Source: Streptomyces sp. NBC_01454
GTDB lineage: Bacteria; Actinomycetota; Actinomycetes; Streptomycetales; Streptomycetaceae
Reading direction: 5' to 3'
Length of the DNA: 64,000 nucleotides
NCBI RefSeq assembly: GCF_036227565.1
Contig: NZ_CP109460.1
Span: 1,240,001-1,304,000 of the forward strand
Shown here: piece after piece, positions 15,858 to 23,964 of the stretch
How positions within the stretch are numbered: position 1 is the stretch's first letter
Layout: each line of letters opens with the position of its first letter
Notes under the pieces: generated by a model
The model's input: only the letters and a program-made list of their open reading frames with translations
Told to the model about the DNA's origin: nothing
Databases searched by the model: none
Made by a program: the position numbers and the translations under genes

Positions 15858-17513
15858 TCACACCGGCCGGTCGGTGATCCGTCCGGCGTCGACCTCGATC
15901 CGGCGGGTGGTGTGCACCGCTTGGAGCATCCGTCGGTCGTGGGTGACCAGCAGCAGGGTGCCGGGGTACGTGGCGAGAGCCGACTCCAGTTGTTCGATGG
16001 CCGGCAGATCGAGGTGGTTGGTCGGCTCGTCGAGGACGAGGAGGTTGACCCCGCGGCCCTGGAGGAGCGCGAGCGCGGCGCGGGTCCGCTCGCCCGGTGA
16101 GAGGGTGCGGGCCGGGCGCTGGACATGCGCCGCCTTCAGCCCGAACTTGGCGAGCAGGGTGCGGACATCGGCCGGCGACAGCTCCGGGACATGGACCCGG
16201 AAGGCCTCCATCAGCGGCTCCTGGCCCCCGCCGTCGCCGAAGAGCTGGCCGCGCGCCTGGTCGACCTCGCCGACCACGACCCCGGGGCCCAGCGCGGCAT
16301 GCCCCTCGTCCAGCGGCAGCCGGCCGAGGAGGGCGGCGAGCAGGGTGGACTTGCCCGCGCCGTTGGGGCCGGTGATGGCGACCCGGTCCGCCCAGTCGAT
16401 CTGGAGGTCCACCGGGCCGAAGCGGAAGGTGCCGCGCCGCACCCCGGCGCCGCGGAGGGTGGCCACCACCGCGCCGGCCCGCGGCGCGGCGGCGATCTCC
16501 ATCCGCAGCTCCCACTCCTTGCGCGGCTCCTCGACGACCTCCAGCCGCTCGATCATGCGCTGGGTCTGCTTGGCCTTCGCGGCCTGCTTCTCGGTGGCCT
16601 CGACCCGGGCGTTGCGGCCGACCTTGTCGTTGTCGGGGGCCTTGCGGCGGGCGTTCTTAACGCCCTTCTCCATCCAGTTGCGCTGGGTGTGCGCCCGGGT
16701 CTCCAGGGCGGACCTGGTGTCGGCGTACTCGTCGTACTGCTCGCGGGCGTGGCGCCGGGCCCGCTCGCGCTCCTCCAGATAGGAGGCGTAGCCACCGCCG
16801 TAGGTGTTGACCTGCTGCTGGGCGAGGTCGAGTTCGACGACGCGGCTGACCGTACGGGTCAGGAACTCGCGGTCGTGGCTGACCAGGACGGTGCCGGCGC
16901 GCAGCCCGGTGACGAAGGACTCCAGTCGGTGCAGGCCGTCCAGATCGAGATCGTTGGTGGGCTCGTCCAGCAGGAAGATGTCGTAGCGGGAGAGCAGGAG
17001 TGAGGCCAGGGAGGCGCGGGCGGCCTGGCCGCCGGAGAGCGTGGTCATCGGCTGGTCGAGGCCGACGGAGAGGCCGAGCTGGGCGGCGGTCTCCGCGGCG
17101 CGCTCGTCGAGGTCGGCGGCGCCCAGCGCGAGCCAGCGCTCCAGCGCCGTGGCATAGGCGTCGTCCGCACCGGGCCGCTCCTCGACGAGCGCCTCGGTGG
17201 CGGTGTCCAGGGCGAGCTGGGCGGCGGCCACGCCCGTACGCCGGGCGAGGAAGGCCCGTACGGTCTCCCCGGGGCGGCGGTCGGGTTCCTGCGGGAGGTG
17301 GCCGACGGTGGCGGCGGGCGGGCTGAGCGCGAGCTTGCCGTCCTCCGGGGTGTCCAGGCCGGCCAGCAGGCGCAGCAGGGTGGACTTGCCCGCGCCGTTG
17401 GCGCCGACGAGGCCGACCACATCGCCGGGGGCGATGACCAGGTCGAGACCGGAGAACAGGACGCGCTCGCCGTGGCCGGCGGCGAGGTCTTTGGCGACGA
17501 GAGTGGCTGACAT
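15858..17513 (-). CDS. ABC-F family ATPase (translation/ribosome protection type)
   Basis: A 551-residue soluble protein with two fused ABC domains and no membrane segments. The first Walker A is GANGAGKST at 37-45 with LSGGQAAR and LLDEPTNDLD; the second has GPNGAGKST, LSPGERTR and LDEPTNHLD. A charged linker between the domains (QRNWMEKGVKNARRK region) matches the P-site tRNA interaction motif of ABC-F proteins, which act on stalled ribosomes or confer drug resistance. Which of these roles it has cannot be told. The start ATG has a weak ribosome site. It lies next to an initiator tRNA, divergent from a crotonase gene. Confidence 0.9.
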   Translation of the reverse strand: MSATLVAKDLAAGHGERVLFSGLDLVIAPGDVVGLVGANGAGKSTLLRLLAGLDTPEDGKLALSPPAATVGHLPQEPDRRPGETVRAFLARRTGVAAAQLALDTATEALVEERPGADDAYATALERWLALGAADLDERAAETAAQLGLSVGLDQPMTTLSGGQAARASLASLLLSRYDIFLLDEPTNDLDLDGLHRLESFVTGLRAGTVLVSHDREFLTRTVSRVVELDLAQQQVNTYGGGYASYLEERERARRHAREQYDEYADTRSALETRAHTQRNWMEKGVKNARRKAPDNDKVGRNARVEATEKQAAKAKQTQRMIERLEVVEEPRKEWELRMEIAAAPRAGAVVATLRGAGVRRGTFRFGPVDLQIDWADRVAITGPNGAGKSTLLAALLGRLPLDEGHAALGPGVVVGEVDQARGQLFGDGGGQEPLMEAFRVHVPELSPADVRTLLAKFGLKAAHVQRPARTLSPGERTRAALALLQGRGVNLLVLDEPTNHLDLPAIEQLESALATYPGTLLLVTHDRRMLQAVHTTRRIEVDAGRITDRPV

Positions 17514-17568
17514 CAGGCCGCCGATGTTATCCGGCCGGGCCCGCGGCGGGCGCTCTACTATCCGGGGC

Positions 17569-18339
17569 ATGGAACCCGGCCTGAAAACGCATGTCAGCGA
17601 CGGCACCGCGACCGTCACGATCAGCAACACCGGCAAGCGGAATGCCATGACGGTGCAGATGTGGCGGGATCTGCCGCCGCTGCTGGAGCGGCTGGCGGGC
17701 GACGGGTCCGTACGGTCGCTGGTGCTGACCGGGGAGGGCGGGACGTTCTGCGCGGGGGCGGACATCGGGGCGCTGCGGGAGGCGGCCGGTGAGTCGCAGG
17801 GCCTGGCGGTGGCGGCGGAGGAGGCGCTGGCGGCGTTCCCCGGTCCGACGCTGGCGGCGATACGCGGCTACTGCGTGGGCGGCGGCGCCCAGTTGGCGGC
17901 CGCCTGCGATCTGCGCTTCGCGGAGGAGGGCGCGCTGTTCGGGGTGACGCCGGCCAAGCTGGCGGTGGTCTATCCGGCGTCCGCCACCCGGCGGCTGGTC
18001 CGGCTGGTCGGACTCTCCACCGCCAAGTACCTGCTCTTCTCCGGGGAGCTGATCGACTGTGCGCGGGCGCTGCGCACCGGCCTGGTGGACGAGGTGCTGG
18101 CCGAGGGCGAGCTGGGAAAGCGGGTGACGGAGTTCTCGGCCGTCCTGGCGAGCCGGTCGCTGCTGACGCAGACCGCGGCGAAGGAGCTGGCCAACGGCAC
18201 CTGGGACGTGCCGCCGGCCGAGGCCGAGGAACGGGGCTCCCACTGGGCGGCGCAGGCCCGGGCGAGCGGCGACACCGTGGAGGGGGCCGCCGCCTTCCTG
18301 GAGCGCAGGGCGCCGCGCTTCACCTGGCCCGCGGGCTGA
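17569..18339 (+). CDS. Enoyl-CoA hydratase/isomerase-family protein lacking the catalytic glutamates
   Basis: A 256-residue crotonase-fold protein. CoA-binding/oxyanion elements are present (AGADI at 62-66 and Gly triplet at 104-106). The position equivalent to the catalytic Glu of PE-x-x-LG is Ala129 (TPAKLAVVYP), and the second Glu is also absent. It is therefore unlikely to be a classical hydratase; an isomerase, decarboxylase or thioesterase-like role is possible. The ATG lies 55 bases from the divergent ABC-F start; no clear ribosome site is seen. Confidence 0.85.
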   Translation: MEPGLKTHVSDGTATVTISNTGKRNAMTVQMWRDLPPLLERLAGDGSVRSLVLTGEGGTFCAGADIGALREAAGESQGLAVAAEEALAAFPGPTLAAIRGYCVGGGAQLAAACDLRFAEEGALFGVTPAKLAVVYPASATRRLVRLVGLSTAKYLLFSGELIDCARALRTGLVDEVLAEGELGKRVTEFSAVLASRSLLTQTAAKELANGTWDVPPAEAEERGSHWAAQARASGDTVEGAAAFLERRAPRFTWPAG

Positions 18340-18341
18340 GC

Positions 18342-18374
18342 GGGCCGGGGCGCGCGGGCGCCGGGTGCCGGCCC
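18342..18374. terminator. Possible bidirectional terminator between convergent genes
   Basis: A 7-base-pair GC stem (GGGCCGG at 18342-18348 with CCGGCCC at 18368-18374) with a long GC-rich loop, between the stop codons of the crotonase and DJ-1 genes. Weaker than the other hairpins of this window. Confidence 0.4.
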
Positions 18375-18375
18375 C

Positions 18376-19020
18376 TCACCGCTCCCCCGCCAGCAGGAAC
18401 CGGCTGCGCTCCCGCAGCGCCGCGGTGACCTCGGCCGGGGCCTTGTCCGGGGAGCCCGCGTCGTACGGCGGCTGCGGGTCGTACTCGATGCCGAGCTGGA
18501 TCATCTGGGCCGTGCCGTCCCCGGCGATCCGGCCCGCCAGCGTCAGCCCCATGTCGATGCCGGAGGAGACGCCGGCCGCCGTGACGTACTTGCCGTCGAA
18601 GACCACCCGCTCCCCGGTCGGCTCGGCGCCCAGCGCCGGGAGCTGGTCCAGCGCGAGCCAGTGCGAGGTGGCCCGCCGCCCCCTGAGCAGGCCCGCGGCG
18701 CCGAGGATGAGCGAGCCGGTGCACACCGAGGTGGTCCAGGCGGTGGTGGCGTCCACGGCACGGATCCACTCGTGCAGCGGGCCGTTGGCCATCTGCGCGG
18801 TCTGCCCCGGTCCGCCGGGCACGACGAGGATGTCCGGTGCGGTGACCTCGTCCAGCGCGGCATCGGCGACCAGCCCCAGCGAGCCGGTCTCGTTGCGGTA
18901 GGGGCCGGTGCGTTCGCCGACGAAGACCGCCTCGGCCCCGGGCAGCCGGCTGAGGGTTTCGTAGGGGCCGACGGCGTCCAGGGTGGTGAACCGGTCGAAG
19001 AGGAGGATCGCGAGCTGCAT
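18376..19020 (-). CDS. DJ-1/PfpI-family protein (isocyanide-hydratase/amidotransferase-like)
   Basis: A 214-residue single-domain protein of the DJ-1 superfamily. The nucleophile is Cys100 in SVCTGSLILGAAGLL, the elbow motif shared with isocyanide hydratase-like members; VPGG (67-70) and GVSSGIDMGL complete the active-site region. It lies 60 bases downstream of the GlxA-type regulator, which carries the same domain, so the two are probably one transcript. The substrate is unknown. Confidence 0.85.
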   Translation of the reverse strand: MQLAILLFDRFTTLDAVGPYETLSRLPGAEAVFVGERTGPYRNETGSLGLVADAALDEVTAPDILVVPGGPGQTAQMANGPLHEWIRAVDATTAWTTSVCTGSLILGAAGLLRGRRATSHWLALDQLPALGAEPTGERVVFDGKYVTAAGVSSGIDMGLTLAGRIAGDGTAQMIQLGIEYDPQPPYDAGSPDKAPAEVTAALRERSRFLLAGER

Positions 19021-19080
19021 GGCGGGTTCCTGTCGGTAGGGGTGGTGCCGGCCCGGTGAGGTCCCGGTGGCCGGTGTGGT

Positions 19081-20052
19081 TCAGGCTGCGGGCACGGGCG
19101 GCGCGGCCGGCCGGAAGCGGCGGCGGTATTCGGCCGGGGAGGTGTCCAGGGCGCGGAGGAAGGCGCGGCGCATGGCCTCGGGGGTGCCGTAGCCGCAGTG
19201 GCGCGAGACCTGCGCAATGCCGTCGGCGGTGTCCTCCAGGCGCCGGCGGGCAGCCTCCAGCCGGACCCGGTCGACATAGCGCCCCGGCGGCATGCCGACC
19301 TCGTCGCGGAAGGCCCGGGCGAAGTGCCGTGGGGACAGGCCCGCACGGTCCGCGAGGGCATCGACGGACAGATCCGCCGCCGGGTGCTCGGTGATCCACT
19401 GCTGGAGGTCGCGCAGCGGCCGCCGCTCGGCGAGCTGGACGGCGAGCTGGGCGCTGAACTGGGTCTGGTTACCCGGCCGGCGCAGGAAGACGACCAGGTG
19501 CCGGGCGACGGTCAGCGCGATGTCCCGGCCGAGGTCCTCCTCCACCAGGGCCAGCGCGAGGTCGATGCCGGCCGTCACGCCCGCGGAGGTGGCCACATCG
19601 CCGTCCCGCACGTAGATCGGCTCCGGTTCGACGTGCACGGCGGGGTACCGGCGGGCGAGGGTGTCGCAGAGCATCCAGTGGGTGGTCGCGCGGCGGCCGT
19701 CCAGCAGCCCGGCCTCCGCCAGCAGCAGCGCTCCGCTGCACACCGAGACCTTCCGCCGGGCGCGGTGGGCGTTGTCGCGCAGCCAGTCGATCAGCCGGGG
19801 GTCGGGGGCGCGGGTGCCCTGGCCACCGGGCACCAGCAGGGTGTGCGGTACCCCGGCCTCGGCGAGCGTGAGGTCGGGGACGAGCGTGAGCCCGCTGGTG
19901 GTGCGGACCGGGGCGCCGTCGAGTGCGGCGGTGCGGATCCGGTAGGCGGCCGGCTCCCCCCGGGACGCCCCGTGGAAGACCTCGACCGGTCCGCAGACGT
20001 CGAGTGCCTGCACACCGTCGAAAAGGACCACGAGTACCTCGCGCTGTTCCAT
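19081..20052 (-). CDS. GlxA-family transcriptional regulator (DJ-1 domain plus AraC helix-turn-helix)
   Basis: A 323-residue regulator. Residues 1-185 form a DJ-1-like sensor domain with a Cys at position 105 (SVCSGALLLAEAG), and about 218-316 form two AraC-type helix-turn-helix motifs (ADRAGLSPRHFARAF and SRHCGYGTPEAMRRAF). Such proteins sense small metabolites and often control amide, betaine or isocyanide metabolism. The ATG has a GGAG site. It probably controls itself, the adjacent DJ-1 gene and perhaps the divergent gene at 20196, 143 bases away. Confidence 0.9.
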   Translation of the reverse strand: MEQREVLVVLFDGVQALDVCGPVEVFHGASRGEPAAYRIRTAALDGAPVRTTSGLTLVPDLTLAEAGVPHTLLVPGGQGTRAPDPRLIDWLRDNAHRARRKVSVCSGALLLAEAGLLDGRRATTHWMLCDTLARRYPAVHVEPEPIYVRDGDVATSAGVTAGIDLALALVEEDLGRDIALTVARHLVVFLRRPGNQTQFSAQLAVQLAERRPLRDLQQWITEHPAADLSVDALADRAGLSPRHFARAFRDEVGMPPGRYVDRVRLEAARRRLEDTADGIAQVSRHCGYGTPEAMRRAFLRALDTSPAEYRRRFRPAAPPVPAA

Positions 20053-20195
20053 GTCTCCATCCTCGGCACCGCGGCGGACGGCAGCAATGACGGGTTTCCC
20101 ACCTTTCCTGCCACCGGCGGGCCAAAAGCGGAGGGTGCGGCCGGTTCCGGTCCCCTGGCGCTTGCTCCATACCCACCGGTCGGTAGCCTGCCTCC

Positions 20196-21065
20196 ATGAC
20201 CACTTCCAGCGCACTGCCCGAGCAGGCCGGCCGTACCTGCCACCACGTCATCAACCCCTTCCACTCCACGCACTACTTCGCGCCGGAGCTCGCCGCGGAG
20301 CTGGCGAAGGCCGGCATCGAGAACCGCAGCGCCGGCTACTTCGCCTGTCGTGGCGCGGCCATGGGCGCGGTGGGCCCCGGCACCATCACGGCGACCTTCT
20401 ACAACTTCAAGCACGAGCTCGTCGCCGCGCACGTCCCGCACGTCTGGACGGTCACCACGCCGCAGGCGGTGCTGGACGCGCGGCTGCGCGCCGCGGACGC
20501 CACGCTGCGCCGGCTGCTCGGCCCGGAGGCCGTCGCCTCCCCGGAGATGGCCGAGGCCGCGGAGCTGGCGCTGCGCGCCACCGAGGGCTGCTCCCGCCGG
20601 GCCCGGCCGCTGTACGCCGCGCACGCCGACCTGCCGGTGCCCGACGCCCCGCACCTGGCCTACTGGCACGCCGCCACGCTGCTGCGCGAACACCGCGGCG
20701 ACGGCCATCTGTCCGCGCTGCTGGACGCCGGACTCGACGGCCTGGAGGCGCTGGTCACGCACACCGCCAGCGGCCGCGGGATGAGCTACCAGGGCGTCAT
20801 GGCGACCCGTGGCTGGTCGGAGGAGGACTGGAGCGCCGCACAGGAGCGGCTGCGCGGCCGCGGGCTGCTGGATGCCGAGGGCGAGTTGACCGAGGCCGGG
20901 GTGCAGCTGCGCAAGGACCTGGAGCAGGCGACGGACCGGCTGGACCGGGCGCCGTACGCGCACCTGGGCGCCGAGGGCGTGGCCCGGCTCACCGAGCTCG
21001 CCACCGGATTCACCACCGCCGTCATGGAGGCCGGGGCGTTCCCGGCCACGCTGTTCGGCAAGTGA
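20196..21065 (+). CDS. SCO6745-family (SalK-like) protein
   Basis: A 289-residue soluble protein. The N-terminal INPFHSTHYF segment, the AAMG turn, and the C-terminal winged-helix-like region (GWSEEDWSAAQERLRGRGLL and following) match the actinobacterial family named after SCO6745, related to SalK-type proteins. No biochemical role is firmly known to me. It is divergent from the GlxA regulator and may be its target. A hairpin at 21158-21187 may end its transcript. Confidence 0.75.
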   Translation: MTTSSALPEQAGRTCHHVINPFHSTHYFAPELAAELAKAGIENRSAGYFACRGAAMGAVGPGTITATFYNFKHELVAAHVPHVWTVTTPQAVLDARLRAADATLRRLLGPEAVASPEMAEAAELALRATEGCSRRARPLYAAHADLPVPDAPHLAYWHAATLLREHRGDGHLSALLDAGLDGLEALVTHTASGRGMSYQGVMATRGWSEEDWSAAQERLRGRGLLDAEGELTEAGVQLRKDLEQATDRLDRAPYAHLGAEGVARLTELATGFTTAVMEAGAFPATLFGK

Positions 21066-21157
21066 GCCGGCAGCCGGGGCGGTGATCCGGCGGGCGGTCC
21101 GGGAACCGCTCCCGGGAGCAACGGCCCCTCGGAGGTGGCGAATCCGGCTTTCCGGGC

Positions 21158-21187
21158 GGGGGTGTGCGCGGCCGCACGCACACCCCC
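21158..21187 (+). terminator. Hairpin terminator after the SCO6745-family gene
   Basis: An 11-base-pair perfect stem (21158-21168 with 21177-21187) with an 8-base GC-rich loop, 93 bases after the stop codon and ahead of tex. Confidence 0.6.
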
Positions 21188-21340
21188 GGCGCCGGGGAAC
21201 GGACACGAAGTGCCCGCGGGCCTGCGGGTGGCCGGGAAACCTCGCGGACACTCCCCGTCGGCTGGGCGGCACGACAGTGCGGCCCGCCACCCGGCACAAT
21301 GCAGGCTCATGCAAGCGCTGGAAGGCAGGTCAGGATCAAC

Positions 21341-23788
21341 GTGACGGCATCCACTGAGCCCATCGGGGCCCTCGGGTCCATCGAAGCGAGGATCGCCGGG
21401 GAGCTCGGCGTCAAGGAGCGGCAGGTGAAGGCCGCGGTCGAACTGCTCGACGGCGGCTCGACCGTCCCGTTCATCGCGCGCTACCGCAAGGAAGCCACCG
21501 AGACGCTCGACGACGCGCAGCTGCGCGCGCTCGAGGAACGGCTGCGTTATCTGCGGGAGCTGGAGGAGCGGCGGACCGCGATCCTGGAGTCCGTACGGTC
21601 CCAGGGCAAGCTGGACGCCGCCCTGGAGGCGCAGATCCGCGGCGCCGATTCCAAGGCGCGCCTGGAGGACATCTACCTCCCGTTCAAGCCCAAGCGGCGC
21701 ACCAAGGCGCAGATCGCCCGGGAGGCGGGCCTGGAGCCGCTCGCCGACGGGCTGCTGGCCGATCCGTCGGCGGAGCCGGCCGCGGCCGCCGCGGCGTTCG
21801 TGGACGCAGACAAGGGCGTCGCCGATGCGGCCGCCGCCCTGGAGGGCGCGCGGGCCATCCTGACCGAGCGGTTCGGCGAGGACGCGGATCTGATCGGTGA
21901 GCTGCGCGAGCGGATGTGGTCGCGCGGGCAGGTCGCGGCGAAGGTGCGCGCGGGCAAGGAGGAGGCCGGCGCGAAGTTCGCCGACTACTTCGACTTCGCC
22001 GAGCCGTTCACCGCACTGCCCTCGCACCGGGTGCTGGCGATGTTCCGCGGCGAGAAGGAGGAGGTCCTCGACCTCACCCTGGACCCGGAGGACCCGTCTG
22101 CGGTCACGGAGGGCCCGAGCTCCTACGAGCAGTCCATCGCGCACCGCTTCGGTATCGCCGACCGCGGCCGCCCGGCGGACAAGTGGCTCAAGGACACCGT
22201 CCGTTGGGCCTGGCGCACCCGCGTCCAGGTGCACCTCGGGATCGATCTGCGGCTGCGGCTGCGGCAGGCCGCCGAGGACGAGGCGGTGCGGGTCTTCGCG
22301 TCGAACCTGCGTGATCTGCTGCTGGCGGCGCCCGCCGGGACGCGCGCCACGATGGGCCTGGACCCCGGTTTCCGTACGGGCGTGAAGGTCGCGGTGGTGG
22401 ACGCGACCGGCAAGGTGGCCGCCACGGAGACCATCTACCCCCATGTCCCGCAGCAGAAGTGGGACGCCTCGCTGGCCACGCTCGCGAAGCTGGCCCGTGC
22501 GCACAACGTCGAGCTGATCGCGATCGGCAACGGCACCGCCTCGCGCGAGACCGACAAGCTGGCGGCCGATCTGATCGCCGCCCAGCCGGAGCTGAAGCTG
22601 ACGAAGGTGATGGTGTCCGAGGCCGGTGCCTCGGTGTACTCCGCCTCCGCGTTCGCCTCCCAGGAGCTGCCCGAGCTGGATGTCTCGCTGCGCGGCGCGG
22701 TGTCCATCGCCCGGCGCCTCCAGGACCCGCTGGCCGAGCTGGTCAAGATCGACCCGAAGTCGATCGGGGTGGGCCAGTACCAGCACGACCTGTCCGAGGT
22801 GAAGCTGTCGCGCTCGCTCGACGCGGTCGTCGAGGACTGTGTGAACGGCGTCGGGGTGGACGTCAACACCGCGTCCGCGCCGCTGTTGTCGAGGGTGTCG
22901 GGCATCGGCTCCGGGCTCGCCGAGAACATCGTCACACACCGGGACAGCAACGGCCCGTTCCGCTCCCGCAAGGCCCTCAAGGACGTGGCGCGGCTCGGTC
23001 CGAAGGCGTACGAGCAGTGCGCGGGCTTCCTGCGGATCCGGGGCGGTGACGACCCGCTGGACGCCTCCAGCGTGCACCCGGAGGCGTACCCGGTGGTGCG
23101 GCGGATGGTGAAGTCGGCGGGCACCGAGGTCGGCTCGCTGATCGGCAACGCCTCGGTGCTGCGCGCCCTGAAGGCCGCCGACTTCGTCGACGACTCCTTC
23201 GGCCTGCCGACGGTCAGCGACATTCTCCAGGAGCTGGAGAAGCCGGGTCGCGACCCGCGCCCGGTCTTCAAGACCGCGGCCTTCAAGGAGGGCGTGGAGA
23301 AGATCGGCGATCTGCAGCCGGGGATGATCCTGGAGGGCGTGGTGACCAATGTCGCCGCCTTCGGGGCGTTCGTGGACGTGGGCGTCCACCAGGACGGTCT
23401 GGTCCATGTCTCGGCGATGTCGAAGACCTTCGTCAAGGACCCGCGGGACGTGGTGAAGCCGGGCGACATCGTGCGGGTCAAGGTGCTCGATGTCGACATT
23501 CCGCGCAAGCGGATCTCGCTGACGCTGCGGCTGGAGGACGAGCACGGCAAGGGCGGCCAGGCGGCGGGCGGCGGCGAGCGCCGCGGCGGCGGCACGGGCG
23601 GCGGCCGCGGACCGCGGGACGGCGGCCGGGAGGGCGGCCGGGGCGGTGCCCCGCGGCAGCGGCAGGGCGGCGACGGCCGGCGCGGGGGTGACCGCCGGGG
23701 CGGCCGTGACGCCGCGCCCGCCAACGACGCGATGGCGGACGCCCTGCGGCGGGCCGGGCTCCTGGGCAAGGAGCGGGGCGGCCGCTGA
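21341..23788 (+). CDS. tex: Tex-like S1 RNA-binding protein
   Basis: An 815-residue cytoplasmic nucleic-acid-binding protein with the full Tex architecture: N-terminal helical region ([15 protein letters not shown] near 35-50), YqgF-like domain ([16 protein letters not shown]), helix-hairpin-helix domain ([16 protein letters not shown]) and a C-terminal S1 domain ([20 protein letters not shown]). The Tex core is followed by about 80 residues rich in Gly-Gly-Arg repeats, an RGG-like disordered tail ending in a conserved-looking short helix. The start is GTG at 21341 (AGGTCAGGA upstream). Tex is linked to transcription and RNA handling, but its exact role is unsettled. Confidence 0.95.
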   Translation: MTASTEPIGALGSIEARIAGELGVKERQVKAAVELLDGGSTVPFIARYRKEATETLDDAQLRALEERLRYLRELEERRTAILESVRSQGKLDAALEAQIRGADSKARLEDIYLPFKPKRRTKAQIAREAGLEPLADGLLADPSAEPAAAAAAFVDADKGVADAAAALEGARAILTERFGEDADLIGELRERMWSRGQVAAKVRAGKEEAGAKFADYFDFAEPFTALPSHRVLAMFRGEKEEVLDLTLDPEDPSAVTEGPSSYEQSIAHRFGIADRGRPADKWLKDTVRWAWRTRVQVHLGIDLRLRLRQAAEDEAVRVFASNLRDLLLAAPAGTRATMGLDPGFRTGVKVAVVDATGKVAATETIYPHVPQQKWDASLATLAKLARAHNVELIAIGNGTASRETDKLAADLIAAQPELKLTKVMVSEAGASVYSASAFASQELPELDVSLRGAVSIARRLQDPLAELVKIDPKSIGVGQYQHDLSEVKLSRSLDAVVEDCVNGVGVDVNTASAPLLSRVSGIGSGLAENIVTHRDSNGPFRSRKALKDVARLGPKAYEQCAGFLRIRGGDDPLDASSVHPEAYPVVRRMVKSAGTEVGSLIGNASVLRALKAADFVDDSFGLPTVSDILQELEKPGRDPRPVFKTAAFKEGVEKIGDLQPGMILEGVVTNVAAFGAFVDVGVHQDGLVHVSAMSKTFVKDPRDVVKPGDIVRVKVLDVDIPRKRISLTLRLEDEHGKGGQAAGGGERRGGGTGGGRGPRDGGREGGRGGAPRQRQGGDGRRGGDRRGGRDAAPANDAMADALRRAGLLGKERGGR

Positions 23789-23803
23789 GGCTCGCCGGCG
23801 GCC

Positions 23804-23834
23804 GGCAGCGGCGGGACGGGCTCCCGCCGCTGCC
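23804..23834 (+). terminator. Hairpin terminator after tex
   Basis: A perfect 13-base-pair stem (23804-23816 with 23822-23834) and 5-base loop, 15 bases after the tex stop codon. Confidence 0.8.
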
Positions 23835-23964
23835 GCGCCCGGTCACCGCGGCCGGATGACGACGCGCCGGCCCAGCAGGCTTCGGCCGCTGCGGAGTTGT
23901 GCCGGCGGGAGCCGCACTCCGAAGCCGCGGCCCGGCCGGTCGCCCCGCCGCGGCTCAACTTTGC

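Noticed and set aside
20786..23545. A 919-codon minus-strand frame opposite tex
   Set aside because: The tex frame shows clear domain motifs and codon bias; the antisense frame has none.
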